Source: Paraburkholderia sp. CNPSo 3274 (GTDB lineage: Bacteria; Pseudomonadota; Gammaproteobacteria; Burkholderiales; Burkholderiaceae). Taken from it: 64,000 nucleotides of DNA. The notes below the pieces were generated by a model. It worked only from the letters and a program-made list of their open reading frames with translations, did no database searches and was not told where the DNA came from. The stretch is from assembly GCF_024206475.1 (NCBI RefSeq), contig NZ_JAMBPR010000032.1, positions 1 to 64,000 of the forward strand, in the 5' to 3' direction. Each line of letters opens with the position of its first letter. Position 1 is the stretch's first letter. The translations under genes were made by a program, and so were the position numbers. Below are positions 43,547-52,560 of the stretch, piece by piece.

Positions 43547-44338
43547 CTATGCGTGCTCGGCGGAAAGCGCCGCCGCGCGTGCGCCCGTATAGCCGAGTTC
43601 GGCGGAGATCGCATCGGCGCAGGCCTGAAGGCGTTCGAGGTAGTCGGGAATCTCGGCGCGGCCAATGCGCATTTCCGGCCCCGAAATGGCGATGGCCGCG
43701 ACCGTCGCGCCCGACATATCACGCACCGGAGCGGAGATCGCCACCGCGCCGGCCGTCACTTCGCCGAGACTCACGGCGTAGCCCTTGCGCGCGATCGCAT
43801 CGAGTTCCTCCACGAGCGCGATCAGGTCCGGCGCCTCGGGCATCTTCTTCATGCGCGCGAGATAGTCGGTGCGCACGGCACCGGGTGCGAACGCGAGCAG
43901 CACCTTGCCCGAAGCGCCGTGGTTGATCGACCGGCGGTTGCCCACCGCGCCTACGGCGCGCACCTGGTGCGTGGTCTCGCAACGCGCGACGCAAACCGTC
44001 TCGAGGCCCTCGCGCACGCGCAGCACGATCGTCTCGTTGATGGCCTGGTTGAGCGCGAGCATGTGGCGCGACGCCGAGCGTACGAGTGTGTTCTGCTGCG
44101 TGGCTGCCACGCCGAGCACGAAGGCTTGCGGACCGAGCGCGTAGGTGGCGGTTTGCGCGTCCTGCACGACATAGCGGTGCAGCTCCAGCGTGCAGAGCAT
44201 GCGATAGGTGCGCGATTTGTTGATGCCCAACTGCGTGGACAGCTCCGTTACGCCAAGGCCGGGATGCTCGGCCACATAACTGAGCAGTTTGAGCGCGTTG
44301 TCGACGGCATCGACGATGTAGGTCATGGCCAGGCTCAC
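43547..44338 (-). CDS. IclR family transcriptional regulator
   Basis: A 263-residue regulator with an N-terminal winged HTH (GVTELSTQLGINKSRTYRML) and the C-terminal IclR effector domain (INETIVLRVREGLETVCVAR, then HGASGKVLLAFAPGAVR). The start ATG at 44338 overlaps the amidohydrolase stop by 4 bp, so it is cotranscribed with it; Met5 at 44326 is an alternative start. Two matching palindromes upstream of the operon are its probable operators, implying autoregulation and control of the divergent porin. Confidence 0.92.
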   Translation of the reverse strand: MSLAMTYIVDAVDNALKLLSYVAEHPGLGVTELSTQLGINKSRTYRMLCTLELHRYVVQDAQTATYALGPQAFVLGVAATQQNTLVRSASRHMLALNQAINETIVLRVREGLETVCVARCETTHQVRAVGAVGNRRSINHGASGKVLLAFAPGAVRTDYLARMKKMPEAPDLIALVEELDAIARKGYAVSLGEVTAGAVAISAPVRDMSGATVAAIAISGPEMRIGRAEIPDYLERLQACADAISAELGYTGARAAALSAEHA

Positions 44339-45222
44339 TTTGCGTTGAGTTGCGCACGCACCCAGTTGGCGAGGGCGTCGGCGAAGGCGTCGAGGTCGCG
44401 CTTGAGCGCGTCGAAACCCACATGCTTCGAAAACGCGGCCTCATCCATGTAGAGCGCGCGGTTCAGTTCGATCTGGATGCTGTGGCGGTTGCGCGCCGGA
44501 TCGCTCACGGCGCGCAACAGGTCGCCGCCCTGGTACGGCTCGTTGATCTGCACGCGATAGCCGGCAGCCGCAAAGTGATCGGCGACCCATTGCGTGAATG
44601 CCGGATCCGATGTCGTGCCGCGCCGGTCGCTGATGACGAAATCGGGGCGCGCCTCGCCCGAGTCGACGTTCATTTCGTTGCCGCGCGATTTCATGGAGTG
44701 ACAGTCCACGTGCCACAGCGCGCCGTGCTGCGCGTAGGCCGCTTCGGCCGCCTGGGCGAGCGCCGCGCGATAGGGGCGGTAATACGCGTCGATGCGGTGC
44801 CGGACTTCGGCAATCGGCAGCCTGCGATCATAGAGCGGCACGCCGGGGAGCGCGTAGCGGCGGATCAGGCCCATACCCCGCTGCGTGTACGGTTCGGGCG
44901 CGAGCGGCTCGGGCCAGGGCTCGGCGAGCAGTTCGGCGTCGATGTCGGTGATGGCGCGGTTCGGGTCGATATAGGCGCGCGGAAATCGTGCGCCGATCAG
45001 CACGCCGCCGCGCGCGGGGACGCCGTCCCACAGTTCGTCGATGAACGCGTCCCACGACGTGAGGATCGCCTCGCGCGGCGCGACGGTGCCGAAGTCGTCC
45101 GGCAGAGTGATCCCGCTATGCGGGGAGTCGAACACGATCGGCAGCGGCGCAGCCTGTGCCGCAACGGTGAAGCAGGGCGCGTGTTCGTCTGTCTGGGAGG
45201 AAAGTGGGCTGGTATTCGTCAT
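44335..45222 (-). CDS. N-formylglutamate amidohydrolase family enzyme
   Basis: A 295-residue FGase-family hydrolase. Typical segments are PIVFDSPHSGITLPDDF near residue 28, WDVF-like WDAFIDELW, RFPRAYIDPNRAITDID near 83, and HVDCHSMKSRG near 170. It should release formate (or another acyl group) from an N-acylated amino acid. In histidine degradation this enzyme (HutG) sits with hut genes; none are here. Instead it heads an operon with an IclR regulator and a transporter, and a porin diverges from it. The true substrate may be a different N-acyl amino acid. Confidence 0.88.
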   Translation of the reverse strand: MTNTSPLSSQTDEHAPCFTVAAQAAPLPIVFDSPHSGITLPDDFGTVAPREAILTSWDAFIDELWDGVPARGGVLIGARFPRAYIDPNRAITDIDAELLAEPWPEPLAPEPYTQRGMGLIRRYALPGVPLYDRRLPIAEVRHRIDAYYRPYRAALAQAAEAAYAQHGALWHVDCHSMKSRGNEMNVDSGEARPDFVISDRRGTTSDPAFTQWVADHFAAAGYRVQINEPYQGGDLLRAVSDPARNRHSIQIELNRALYMDEAAFSKHVGFDALKRDLDAFADALANWVRAQLNAK

Positions 45223-45668
45223 CGGTAGTCAGTCGCTCGCCGCATGTTTTAATGAATAAAACAGCGTTTTAATTTCAAGAGACAGCGTAGCGCGCGATAT
45301 CAACCGGGCCGATTGGGGTTTCCCCTGGAATGGCACCGTAAAAATGGCGCGTTGAACCAGCTGTAAAGGGTTGCAGCGTTTTTGACGGACGCCGCGACGA
45401 CCCACATCGTGTCGCAGGTTTTTGACAGATTCTTGACGGGATGGAAAGCTAGCCCGAATAATAAATAATACGCTGTTTTAAACAATAAAACAAGCGGACG
45501 ATGAAACGAGTCATCGCCAACGGGGAGCGCAAGCGGGTAGCCGTTGCTCTGCGCTGCGCAGCAATGCCGCTTCATCAGGACTGCAAAAAGATAGATCGCA
45601 CCTTGCGGCGCGCATCTGGAGATCAACGTCAATTCACGGCACATCGAATGCCAGAAGGAGAAAAACGC
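45223..45668. promoter_or_regulatory. Divergent control region with two identical-arm palindromes
   Basis: Between the amidohydrolase operon and the porin gene lie TGTTTTA-ATGAA-TAAAACA at 45245-45263 and TGTTTTA-AACAA-TAAAACA at 45474-45492. The arms are identical and both spacers are 5 bp. Site 1 starts 22 bp upstream of the amidohydrolase start. Site 2 is 177 bp upstream of the porin start. An additional GTTTTAA half lies at 45266-45272. The IclR protein encoded in the operon is the obvious candidate binder. Confidence 0.75.
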
Positions 45669-46769
45669 ATGTTTCAAGCATCCCGGCGCACCCTCACACT
45701 CGTCATCGGCGGTCTCGGTCTCGCGGCCTCGCACGCTAACGGGCAGTCGAGCGTCACGCTTTACGGCATCGCCGACGGTGGCTTCACCTACACGAGCAAC
45801 CAGGGCGGCAAGTCGAACTTCCAGGCGACGGCCGGCAGCGAGCAGGGCTCACGCTGGGGCCTTCTCGGCAGCGAGGATCTGGGCGGCGGCAATCGCGCGA
45901 TCTTCCGCCTCGAGAACGGCTTCAACCTGCAGACCGGCACCGCGAGCGCGAACGGACGCATCTTCGGCCGCCAGGCGTGGGTGGGACTTGCGAGCGACCG
46001 CTGGGGCTCGCTCACGTTCGGCCGCCAGTACAACGCGGCGCAGGACTCGCTCGAACCGCTGCAAATGGCCGTGGAGACGTCGCAGTACGGTACGCACCCG
46101 TTCGACACCGACGACCTGAACAACACGTTCCGCACCGACAACTCCGTCAAGTACGTCACGCCCAATTTCCACGGCCTGACGATCAACTCGATGTACGGCT
46201 TCAGCAACAACGCGGGCGACTTCGCGACGAACCGCTCGTGGAGCGTGGGCGCGAGCTACGCGGGCGGGCCGCTGCAGCTCGGCGCGGCGTACGTGCAGCT
46301 CGATCATCCGGCCACGGACACGACCGGTGCGATTCCTTCGGACAACTACTTCACATTCCTGAAGGGCATTACGCAACAGCGCATTTGGGGCGCGGGCGGT
46401 GTGTACAGCTTCGGCAAACTCGGCGTGGGTGCGATGTACACGAACGTCGCGTTCGAGCTGACGCCGCAAAGCCAGTACCAGCACTATCAGAACGCGGAAG
46501 TCAGCCTGCGCTATGCGATCACGCCGTCCATTCATGCTGCGATCGGCGAAACCTGGACGGGCGTGAATGCGAACGGCCAGAAGGATAGCTGGCACTACTG
46601 GCAAACGACCAGCGCGCTGCAGTACTTCCTCTCGAAGCGCACGGACGTCTATCTCGACCTCATCTATCAGCGCGCGACGAATGCCGTGGCGCAGATCGAA
46701 GGGACATCGGGCGCATCGAGCAACGGCAATCAGTTCCTCGCGGTGACGGGCATCCGCCACAAGTTCTGA
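45669..46769 (+). CDS. Outer-membrane porin, OmpC/general porin type
   Basis: A 366-residue Burkholderiales-type trimeric porin. The signal peptide covers residues about 1-25 (TLTLVIGGLGLAASHANGQ). The mature protein opens SSVTLYGIADGGFTYTSNQG and contains GSEDLGGGNRAIFRLENGF, a hallmark of the family. It ends in the C-terminal Phe (GIRHKF) needed for outer-membrane insertion. The start is the ATG at 45669 with AGAAGGAG upstream. It is divergent from the amidohydrolase/IclR/transporter operon and shares its palindromic control region, so it may be the uptake channel for that substrate. Confidence 0.94.
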   Translation: MFQASRRTLTLVIGGLGLAASHANGQSSVTLYGIADGGFTYTSNQGGKSNFQATAGSEQGSRWGLLGSEDLGGGNRAIFRLENGFNLQTGTASANGRIFGRQAWVGLASDRWGSLTFGRQYNAAQDSLEPLQMAVETSQYGTHPFDTDDLNNTFRTDNSVKYVTPNFHGLTINSMYGFSNNAGDFATNRSWSVGASYAGGPLQLGAAYVQLDHPATDTTGAIPSDNYFTFLKGITQQRIWGAGGVYSFGKLGVGAMYTNVAFELTPQSQYQHYQNAEVSLRYAITPSIHAAIGETWTGVNANGQKDSWHYWQTTSALQYFLSKRTDVYLDLIYQRATNAVAQIEGTSGASSNGNQFLAVTGIRHKF

Positions 46770-46786
46770 TTGTCTGACCCGGGCGG

Positions 46787-48016
46787 TCAGTTCGCGGCGC
46801 GCTCGCGCGTGCCGATCGTGCTCGCCGCCTTCGCCTGCTTCGCGGGCTTGCGCCGCGCACGCGCCTTCTTTAGCCAGATGAGCACGCCGGTCACGCTGAG
46901 CATGGCGACGACAATGCCGGTAAAGCTGATGGCGATGCGTCCCGGCAATCCGGCGATGCGTCCCGAATGCAACGGAAACTGCGCCTGAATGAAGATGTCG
47001 CCTGCGCTGCCTTGGCCCGGAATCTGCCTGCCGAGCACCTGTCCCGTGCGCGCGTTCATGATGAGCCACGCATTGCCGAGGCCCGCGTCGCCGTGATCCT
47101 TGCCCGCCGCGTAGTAGCCCACCCCATACACGCCCGATGTGGGCAGTCGGAAGAGTCCGCCCGGCGGCGCCGTGATGCCTTCGCGGCGGCCCATATCGGC
47201 GGCTTCGGCCACGATGCGTTCACGCGCGGCCGTTGCTTCGGCGGGCGTGAGCGCGGGGCCCGGCGCGATGATGCGGAACGGGTCCGCCGCGAGCGTCGAG
47301 AACACCGACATCACGGGGCGCACGACCTGCGCGCCGAGGTTCATCGAAATCGATGTCACGGCCACTACGATCAGGAGTCCCCAGAGCCATACACCGCCCG
47401 AGCGATGCAGATCGAACGTGAGCGCATAACCGCCGCGCTTCACGCGAAAGGCGAGCGACTTGCGCCAGCTTTTCAGGCTCGGGAATGCGAGCACGATCGC
47501 GATGAAGCCGTCGAGAAGCCATACGATTCCCACCACGCCCATCGTCCACACGCCGAAGTCGATGCCCATCTTCGTTGGCATGAACAGCGTGTAGTGGAGC
47601 TGGTAGAGGAAGGGGATCAGGTTCTGGCGCGCAAGCGATGCCTTGCCCCACATGCGGCGGCCTTGCTCCTCGCCCGTTACGGGGTCGAGTGCCACCTGGT
47701 TGAAGTCGAGCGCATAGGGCGCGTGGCGTTCGGGGTTCAGGCGCGGCGCCACCTGCGCAATCCAGGTATGGCCGGGCTCGACGGATAGCGGCATGAAGGT
47801 CACGACCGCGTGCGGTTCTCCGGCCTCGAGACGCTTCGCGAGTTCGAGCGCGGGCAGCGGCGTGCCCGGCGTCGCGCTACGGAAGAACGATGGGTTGAGC
47901 AGCGCGTCGAGTTCGTGGTCCCATGCGATCACCGCGCCGGTGAGTCCGGCGAGGAACAGGAAGGCCGCGGTGCCAAGACCGAACCAGCGGTGGAGGCGGA
48001 CCAGCAACGGTCTCAT
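46787..48016 (-). CDS. PepSY-associated membrane protein (iron-uptake type)
   Basis: A 409-residue PepSY_TM family protein with about four to five membrane helices: LHRWFGLGTAAFLFLAGLTG near residue 10, then helices near 180, 225 and 365. Conserved features are the N-terminal HRW and the later FQLHYTLF-like YQLHYTLFMP. Such proteins often accompany siderophore receptors and may act in periplasmic reductive iron release. The start at 48016 is preferred to the longer frame. A Fur-box-like palindrome lies about 80 bp upstream. No siderophore genes are adjacent. Confidence 0.85.
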   Translation of the reverse strand: MRPLLVRLHRWFGLGTAAFLFLAGLTGAVIAWDHELDALLNPSFFRSATPGTPLPALELAKRLEAGEPHAVVTFMPLSVEPGHTWIAQVAPRLNPERHAPYALDFNQVALDPVTGEEQGRRMWGKASLARQNLIPFLYQLHYTLFMPTKMGIDFGVWTMGVVGIVWLLDGFIAIVLAFPSLKSWRKSLAFRVKRGGYALTFDLHRSGGVWLWGLLIVVAVTSISMNLGAQVVRPVMSVFSTLAADPFRIIAPGPALTPAEATAARERIVAEAADMGRREGITAPPGGLFRLPTSGVYGVGYYAAGKDHGDAGLGNAWLIMNARTGQVLGRQIPGQGSAGDIFIQAQFPLHSGRIAGLPGRIAISFTGIVVAMLSVTGVLIWLKKARARRKPAKQAKAASTIGTRERAAN

Positions 48017-48093
48017 GCGAAACCTCGGCTCGCCGGCCGGCGTGCGGGGGCGAACGCGATCACGATTGGGCTCACGGCAATCTTGGGAAATAC

Positions 48094-48114
48094 TGCAAAT
48101 AGGAATCGTTTGCA
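48094..48114. promoter_or_regulatory. Possible Fur box
   Basis: A 21-bp AT-rich element has perfect outer arms TGCAAA (48094-48099) and TTTGCA (48109-48114) around a 9-bp centre. It lies 78 bp upstream of the PepSY protein start. The arms and length suit proteobacterial Fur sites; the centre matches only loosely. Confidence 0.5.
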
Positions 48115-48279
48115 TTCTACGGATCGACCGTCGAAGGCGCAAGCTTTGCGAAAGGCGGGGATTTGGGGGCGGAAGAAGTGCGGAGCGCGCAGGAACGGCC
48201 GCGGCGCGTGCGAACCGTCGTCGCGAGCGCCGCTACGGCCGTGAGACACGATGCCCGGCCGTTGCGACCGGGCGTGCGA

Positions 48280-48429
48280 TCACACGGGGTCCTTGTCCGG
48301 CGGCCCCTCGGGCTGCTGCGGTTCGTCTTTGTGATGGCCCGGTGCCGGCGGGGTGAGCGGGTCGCGTTCGGGGTCCCGCGTCGGATCGGCGAGTGGATCG
48401 GGAAGCGGATTCGTGTGCGAACAGATCAT
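48280..48429 (-). CDS. Small proline-rich protein (49 residues)
   Basis: This short frame reads MICSHTNPLPDPLADPTRD, followed by further Asp-Pro repeats (PERDPLTPPAPG) and a C-terminal GPPDKDPV. About 15 residues are Pro and many are Asp/Glu, so it should be disordered, with no membrane segment or signal peptide. AGAGGA lies 7 nt before the ATG, supporting translation. Pro/Asp-rich miniproteins of this kind occur in Burkholderiales, with unknown roles. It is a single gene between the PepSY protein and MocA genes. Confidence 0.6.
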   Translation of the reverse strand: MICSHTNPLPDPLADPTRDPERDPLTPPAPGHHKDEPQQPEGPPDKDPV

Positions 48430-48550
48430 CGCGAGGTCCTCTTGCGCTAAAGCGTGTGGACGTGTGGTGCGCGTCAGCTTATAGCCTAGGCGATCGATTG
48501 CATGTCTGGCACTCGCAATTGAACAATCGCGGCACGTAGGTGCGGGGGAA

Positions 48551-49138
48551 TCAAAGCCCGTTGAGGTCGGCCGGCGTGTCGACGTCGCGCAGAATGCCGG
48601 GGTCGTCGACTTCGATGCGCGTAAGCGGGTGCGTACTCAGCAGGGCGCGTGCGCCCGCGTCGCCATCGAGCGCGACGAGCGCCGCGCGATGCGGGTAGCC
48701 GAAGCCCACCGGATGCCCGCGCTGCCCACGATAGAACGGCGCGACGAGCGGTGCCCCGCCGTCCAGCGCGCGCGCCACGGCTTCGATCGATTCGACGGCG
48801 ATGCAGGGCATGTCGGCGAGCGCGACGATCCAGCTTTCCGCTTCATGATCGGTTTCCACGCCGGCAGCGAGGCTCGCGCCCATGCCGCGCGCGGCGTCGG
48901 GCGCGAACACCACGTCGCAGCCCGCGTCGTTGAGCACATGCGCGAGCGTTTCCGCCCCGGGACGTACCACGGCGATCACTTTGGGTACGACGCGCAACAG
49001 CCGTTGCGCGGACTCGCGCGCGACGCACGTGCCTTCTGGAAGTGGAGCGAGGAGCTTGTTGCGCAGTCCGTTGGGGTCGAAGCGCGAACCGGTGCCGGCG
49101 GCGAGCAACACGCCGGTGGCGAACGAAGCATAGGCCAT
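48551..49138 (-). CDS. mocA: Molybdenum cofactor nucleotidyltransferase (MocA/MobA-like)
   Basis: A 195-residue nucleotidyltransferase. The nucleotide loop is VLLAAGTGSRFDPNGLRNKL and the acceptor region ALADMPCIAVESIEAVARAL, then FYRGQRGHPVGFG, the MocA/MobA pattern. MocA adds CMP to molybdopterin, the form used by aldehyde-oxidoreductase-type enzymes. It lies 161 bp downstream of the three genes for such an enzyme. The start is the ATG at 49138. A closely related NTP-transferase role cannot be excluded. Confidence 0.87.
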   Translation of the reverse strand: MAYASFATGVLLAAGTGSRFDPNGLRNKLLAPLPEGTCVARESAQRLLRVVPKVIAVVRPGAETLAHVLNDAGCDVVFAPDAARGMGASLAAGVETDHEAESWIVALADMPCIAVESIEAVARALDGGAPLVAPFYRGQRGHPVGFGYPHRAALVALDGDAGARALLSTHPLTRIEVDDPGILRDVDTPADLNGL

Positions 49139-49299
49139 GGGTGTGGAACGCCCGCGAAGAGGGTGAGCACTGATTGTGCGGCGCAAGCGCGCATGAGGCA
49201 AGCCCCGCGCGCGGCATTTGCCTGGCTTTCTCCTGCATTTACCGATCGCTCATGCACTATGCGGGTGCAGGCCCTGCATTGCAGGCCGCACAGTGCCGA

Positions 49300-51531
49300 T
49301 CATGCAAGCGAATTCATCTGCGGAACGACTTTGTCGAGCGTGATCGGCAAATCGCGCACTCGCACGCCAGTGGCGTGATAAACGGCGTTCGCAATGGCCG
49401 CCGGCACGCCGGTAATGCCGATCTCGCCGATGCCGCGCACGCCAAGCGGATTGAAGTGCAGATCCGGCTCGCCGACAAACAGCACGTCCAGCTCGCCGAT
49501 GTCTGCATTCACGGGCACGTGATATTCGGCGAGATTGTTGTTCGCAATGCGGCCCATGCGCGTGTCGAAGAGGCCCTCTTCGTGCAGGGCTGTACCCACG
49601 CCCCACACCATGCCGCCCATCAACTGGCTGCGCGCCGTTTTTTCGTTGAGCACGCGTCCCACGTCGTACGCGCCGACGATGTGCGCTACCCGTATCGTTC
49701 CGGTATCGGCATCGACGTGCACTTCGGCGAACACCGCGCCGAATGAGTGAAACGCATACTGTTGCTTCTCCGCGCCAGGCTTCGTCGCGACCTGCGCCTC
49801 GACCGGCTGGCCGCCCGCGCGTGCGATGACGGCGGCGGCCGGATCGCGGCGCGAGCTGTCGCTGCGGCTCACGACCCAGCCGTCCTGCACGGTCACGTCG
49901 TCGGCGGCGAGTCCGTAGACGGGCGAGCCGCGATCGGCGCGCGCGAGCGCGATGAGCTTGTCGCGCACGGCTGTGCACGCGGCCTGCACGGCGGGCGAGA
50001 CACTCGCCGCCGACTGCGAGCCGCCCGAAACCGGCGCGCTCGGCAGGGTCGAATCGCCCAGCGCGAAGCGGATGCGATCGGGCGGGAAGCCGAGCGCGTC
50101 GGCGGCCACCTGGGTCATGACTGTGTAGGTGCCGGTGCCGATCTCCTGAGTGCCTGACGCGACCATCGCGTTGCCGTCGGGCAGGATGCGCGCCACGGCG
50201 GCGGCTTCGCTGCGATTCGCGGGATAGGTCGTGCTCGCCATGCCAAGGCCGATGAGCGTGTTGCCGTTGCGCATGGCGCGCGGCGTGGCGATGCGCCGCG
50301 ACCAGTTGAAGCGTTGCGCGGCCGCCTCATAACATTGGCGCAGCGCCTTCGACGACCACGGCTTGCCGTCCTGCGGCTCGCTTTCTGCGTAGTTCTTCAG
50401 GCGCAGCGCAACCGGGTCCATCTTCAGTTGCCACGCCAGCTCGTCCATGGCCGATTCGAGCGCGAACGAGCCCGTGGTTTCACCGGGCGCGCGCATGAAA
50501 GTCGGTGTGCCGACATTCAGGGGTACGACACGATGGCTCGTGCTGCAATTGGGCACCGCATACATCATGCGCGTGACGAGGCCGCACATCTCGAGCCAGT
50601 CTTCGAACGTGGACGTGTGGGCGAGCGTGTCGTGGCGCAGGCCCGTGAGCGTGCCGTCCGCGCGTGCGGCGAGCGAGAGATGCTGCTCCGTGTGCGGGCG
50701 CGAGCCGACCGGCCCGAACATCTGCGGACGCGCGAGCGCGAGTCGCACGGGGCGTCCCGTCTGCTTCGCGGCCATCGCGCACAGGCTCACATGCGACCAC
50801 GACGACCCCTTGCAGCCGAAGCCGCCGCCGAGAAACGGCGAGATCACGCGCACGTTGTCCGGCGCGATGCCGAACACGGCCGCCACCGCGTTGCGCGCGC
50901 CGCTCACGCCTTGGGTGGCGTCGTAGAGCGTGAGGTCCGGGCCGTCCCAGCGCGCCATCGTCGCATGCGGTTCCATCGGGTTGTGGAACTGCGTGGGCGT
51001 CGTGTAGACGGCCTCGAATCGCACCGCGCCTTCGTGCAACCCGGCTTCGACGTTGCCGCGCGTCGATTCGACCGGGCGGCCCATCGGGCTTGGCGGCGCG
51101 TGCGCGTCGCCTTTCGCACGGTTGAAGTCCAGTGTGGCTTGCGTCGGCGCGTAGGCGATGTTGATGTGACGCGCGGCATCCGTGGCGTGTTCCAGCGTAT
51201 CGGCCACCACGACCGCAACCGGCTCGTTGTTGTAGCGCACGACGTTGTCCTGCAGCAGCGTGAGGTGCCGCCCCGCCGGCGGTTTGAGCGGCGAGCGCCC
51301 GCCGTTGGGCAGCCGCATCGCGGTCTGGTACGTCATGACCAGCAGCACGCCGGGCATCGACTGCACGCGGTTCGTGTCGATCGAGGTGATGGTGCCGCTC
51401 GCAATCGTGCTGGTGACGAGCACGGCATGGGCGAGTCGCGTTTCGGGGAAATCGCTCGCGTAGAGCGCGCCGCCCGTGACCTTGAGCATGCCGTCGATGC
51501 GGTCCATCGGTTGTCCGGTCAGCGCGCTCAT
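49300..51531 (-). CDS. paoC: Molybdenum-binding subunit of aldehyde oxidoreductase (PaoC/YagR-like)
   Basis: The 743-residue large subunit of a xanthine-oxidase-family enzyme. It starts MSALTGQPMDRIDGMLKVTG and includes PFLGGGFGCKGSSWSHVSLC, APGETTGSFALESAMDELAW and, near the C-terminus, GVRGIGEIGITGVPAAIANA, whose Glu is the catalytic base of the family. It holds the Mo-molybdopterin cytosine dinucleotide and oxidises aldehydes or related compounds, probably in the periplasm. The start overlaps the FAD-subunit stop by 4 bp. Naming follows E. coli PaoABC; the exact substrate is unknown. Confidence 0.91.
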   Translation of the reverse strand: MSALTGQPMDRIDGMLKVTGGALYASDFPETRLAHAVLVTSTIASGTITSIDTNRVQSMPGVLLVMTYQTAMRLPNGGRSPLKPPAGRHLTLLQDNVVRYNNEPVAVVVADTLEHATDAARHINIAYAPTQATLDFNRAKGDAHAPPSPMGRPVESTRGNVEAGLHEGAVRFEAVYTTPTQFHNPMEPHATMARWDGPDLTLYDATQGVSGARNAVAAVFGIAPDNVRVISPFLGGGFGCKGSSWSHVSLCAMAAKQTGRPVRLALARPQMFGPVGSRPHTEQHLSLAARADGTLTGLRHDTLAHTSTFEDWLEMCGLVTRMMYAVPNCSTSHRVVPLNVGTPTFMRAPGETTGSFALESAMDELAWQLKMDPVALRLKNYAESEPQDGKPWSSKALRQCYEAAAQRFNWSRRIATPRAMRNGNTLIGLGMASTTYPANRSEAAAVARILPDGNAMVASGTQEIGTGTYTVMTQVAADALGFPPDRIRFALGDSTLPSAPVSGGSQSAASVSPAVQAACTAVRDKLIALARADRGSPVYGLAADDVTVQDGWVVSRSDSSRRDPAAAVIARAGGQPVEAQVATKPGAEKQQYAFHSFGAVFAEVHVDADTGTIRVAHIVGAYDVGRVLNEKTARSQLMGGMVWGVGTALHEEGLFDTRMGRIANNNLAEYHVPVNADIGELDVLFVGEPDLHFNPLGVRGIGEIGITGVPAAIANAVYHATGVRVRDLPITLDKVVPQMNSLA

Positions 51532-52544
51532 GCGAAATCTCCGGTGCTTTTACCTTGCGTGCCGGCGGCGGCGAGCATGGTCGAGCGGACGATCGCGCGT
51601 TGCGCGAGCCCGACCTTGAACGCATTGCCACTCAGCGGCTTTGCCTGCGCGAGTTCCGCCGCAGCGGCCTCGCGTAGCGTCGACTCGTCGAGCGTTTTTC
51701 CCGCGAGATGCTGCTCTGCCACGCTCGCGCGCCAGGGCCGATGCGCAACGCCGCCCAGCGCGATGCGCGCCGTGCGGATGCGGTGGCCGTCGAGTTGCAA
51801 CGCGCTCGCTACGGAGACGAGCGCGAATGCATAGCTCGCGCGGTCGCGCACCTTGAGGTAGTGCGCGTGCTCGCTGAACAACGGTGGCGGCAAGTCGACC
51901 GAGGTGATCAGTTCACCTGACTGAAGTGTCGTGTCGAGATCGGGCCGGTCGCCGGGCAGGCGATGAAATGACGCGAACGGAATCGAGCGTGCGCCGCGCG
52001 GCCCGCTCACCTGCACGGTGGCGTCGAGGGCCGCGAGCGCGACGCTCATATCGGACGGATTGACGGCCACGCATTGTGCGCTTGCACCGAGGATCGCATG
52101 CATGCGGTTGAAGCCGTCAATCGCCGCACAGCCGCTGCCTGGCGCGCGCTTGTTGCATTGAGTGAACGCGGTGTCGTAAAAGTACGGGCAGCGTGTGCGT
52201 TGCATGAGATTGCCGCCCACGGTCGCCATGTTGCGAAGTTGCGGCGAAGCGCCAGCGAGCAGCGCCTGCGAGAGCAGCGGGTAACGCGTGCGTACGAGTG
52301 CGTGATTGGCCGCGTCGCTGTTGCGCACGAGTGCGCCGATGCGCAGGCCGCCGTTGGGCAGCGTTTCGACTTGATCGAGCGCCTCGATGCGCGTGATGTC
52401 GATGAGCGTCACCGGATGCGCGACGCCGCCTTTCATGAGATCGAGCAGATTCGTGCCGCCGCCGATGAACATCGCACCGGGACGCTGCGCAGCGGCAATC
52501 GCGCCGTTTACGTCGGCCGCGCGCTGGTAGGAGATGGCATCCAT
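51528..52544 (-). CDS. paoB: FAD-binding subunit of aldehyde oxidoreductase (PaoB/YagS-like)
   Basis: A 338-residue FAD subunit. The flavin-binding segments are PGAMFIGGGTNLLDLMKGGV and ASPQLRNMATVGGNLMQRTR. Cysteines in RCPYFYDTAFTQCNKRAPGS and the following GC match the extra 4Fe-4S insertion known in PaoB. It shuttles electrons from the Fe-S subunit to the terminal acceptor. The ATG at 52544 is chosen over the longer frame because that would overlap the upstream gene. Confidence 0.91.
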   Translation of the reverse strand: MDAISYQRAADVNGAIAAAQRPGAMFIGGGTNLLDLMKGGVAHPVTLIDITRIEALDQVETLPNGGLRIGALVRNSDAANHALVRTRYPLLSQALLAGASPQLRNMATVGGNLMQRTRCPYFYDTAFTQCNKRAPGSGCAAIDGFNRMHAILGASAQCVAVNPSDMSVALAALDATVQVSGPRGARSIPFASFHRLPGDRPDLDTTLQSGELITSVDLPPPLFSEHAHYLKVRDRASYAFALVSVASALQLDGHRIRTARIALGGVAHRPWRASVAEQHLAGKTLDESTLREAAAAELAQAKPLSGNAFKVGLAQRAIVRSTMLAAAGTQGKSTGDFA

Positions 52545-52560
52545 TGCTGTGCCTCCGTAC

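Noticed and set aside
45300..45734. A 144-codon leftward frame in the porin promoter region
   Set aside because: It overlaps the operator and the porin start, and contains no family motif.
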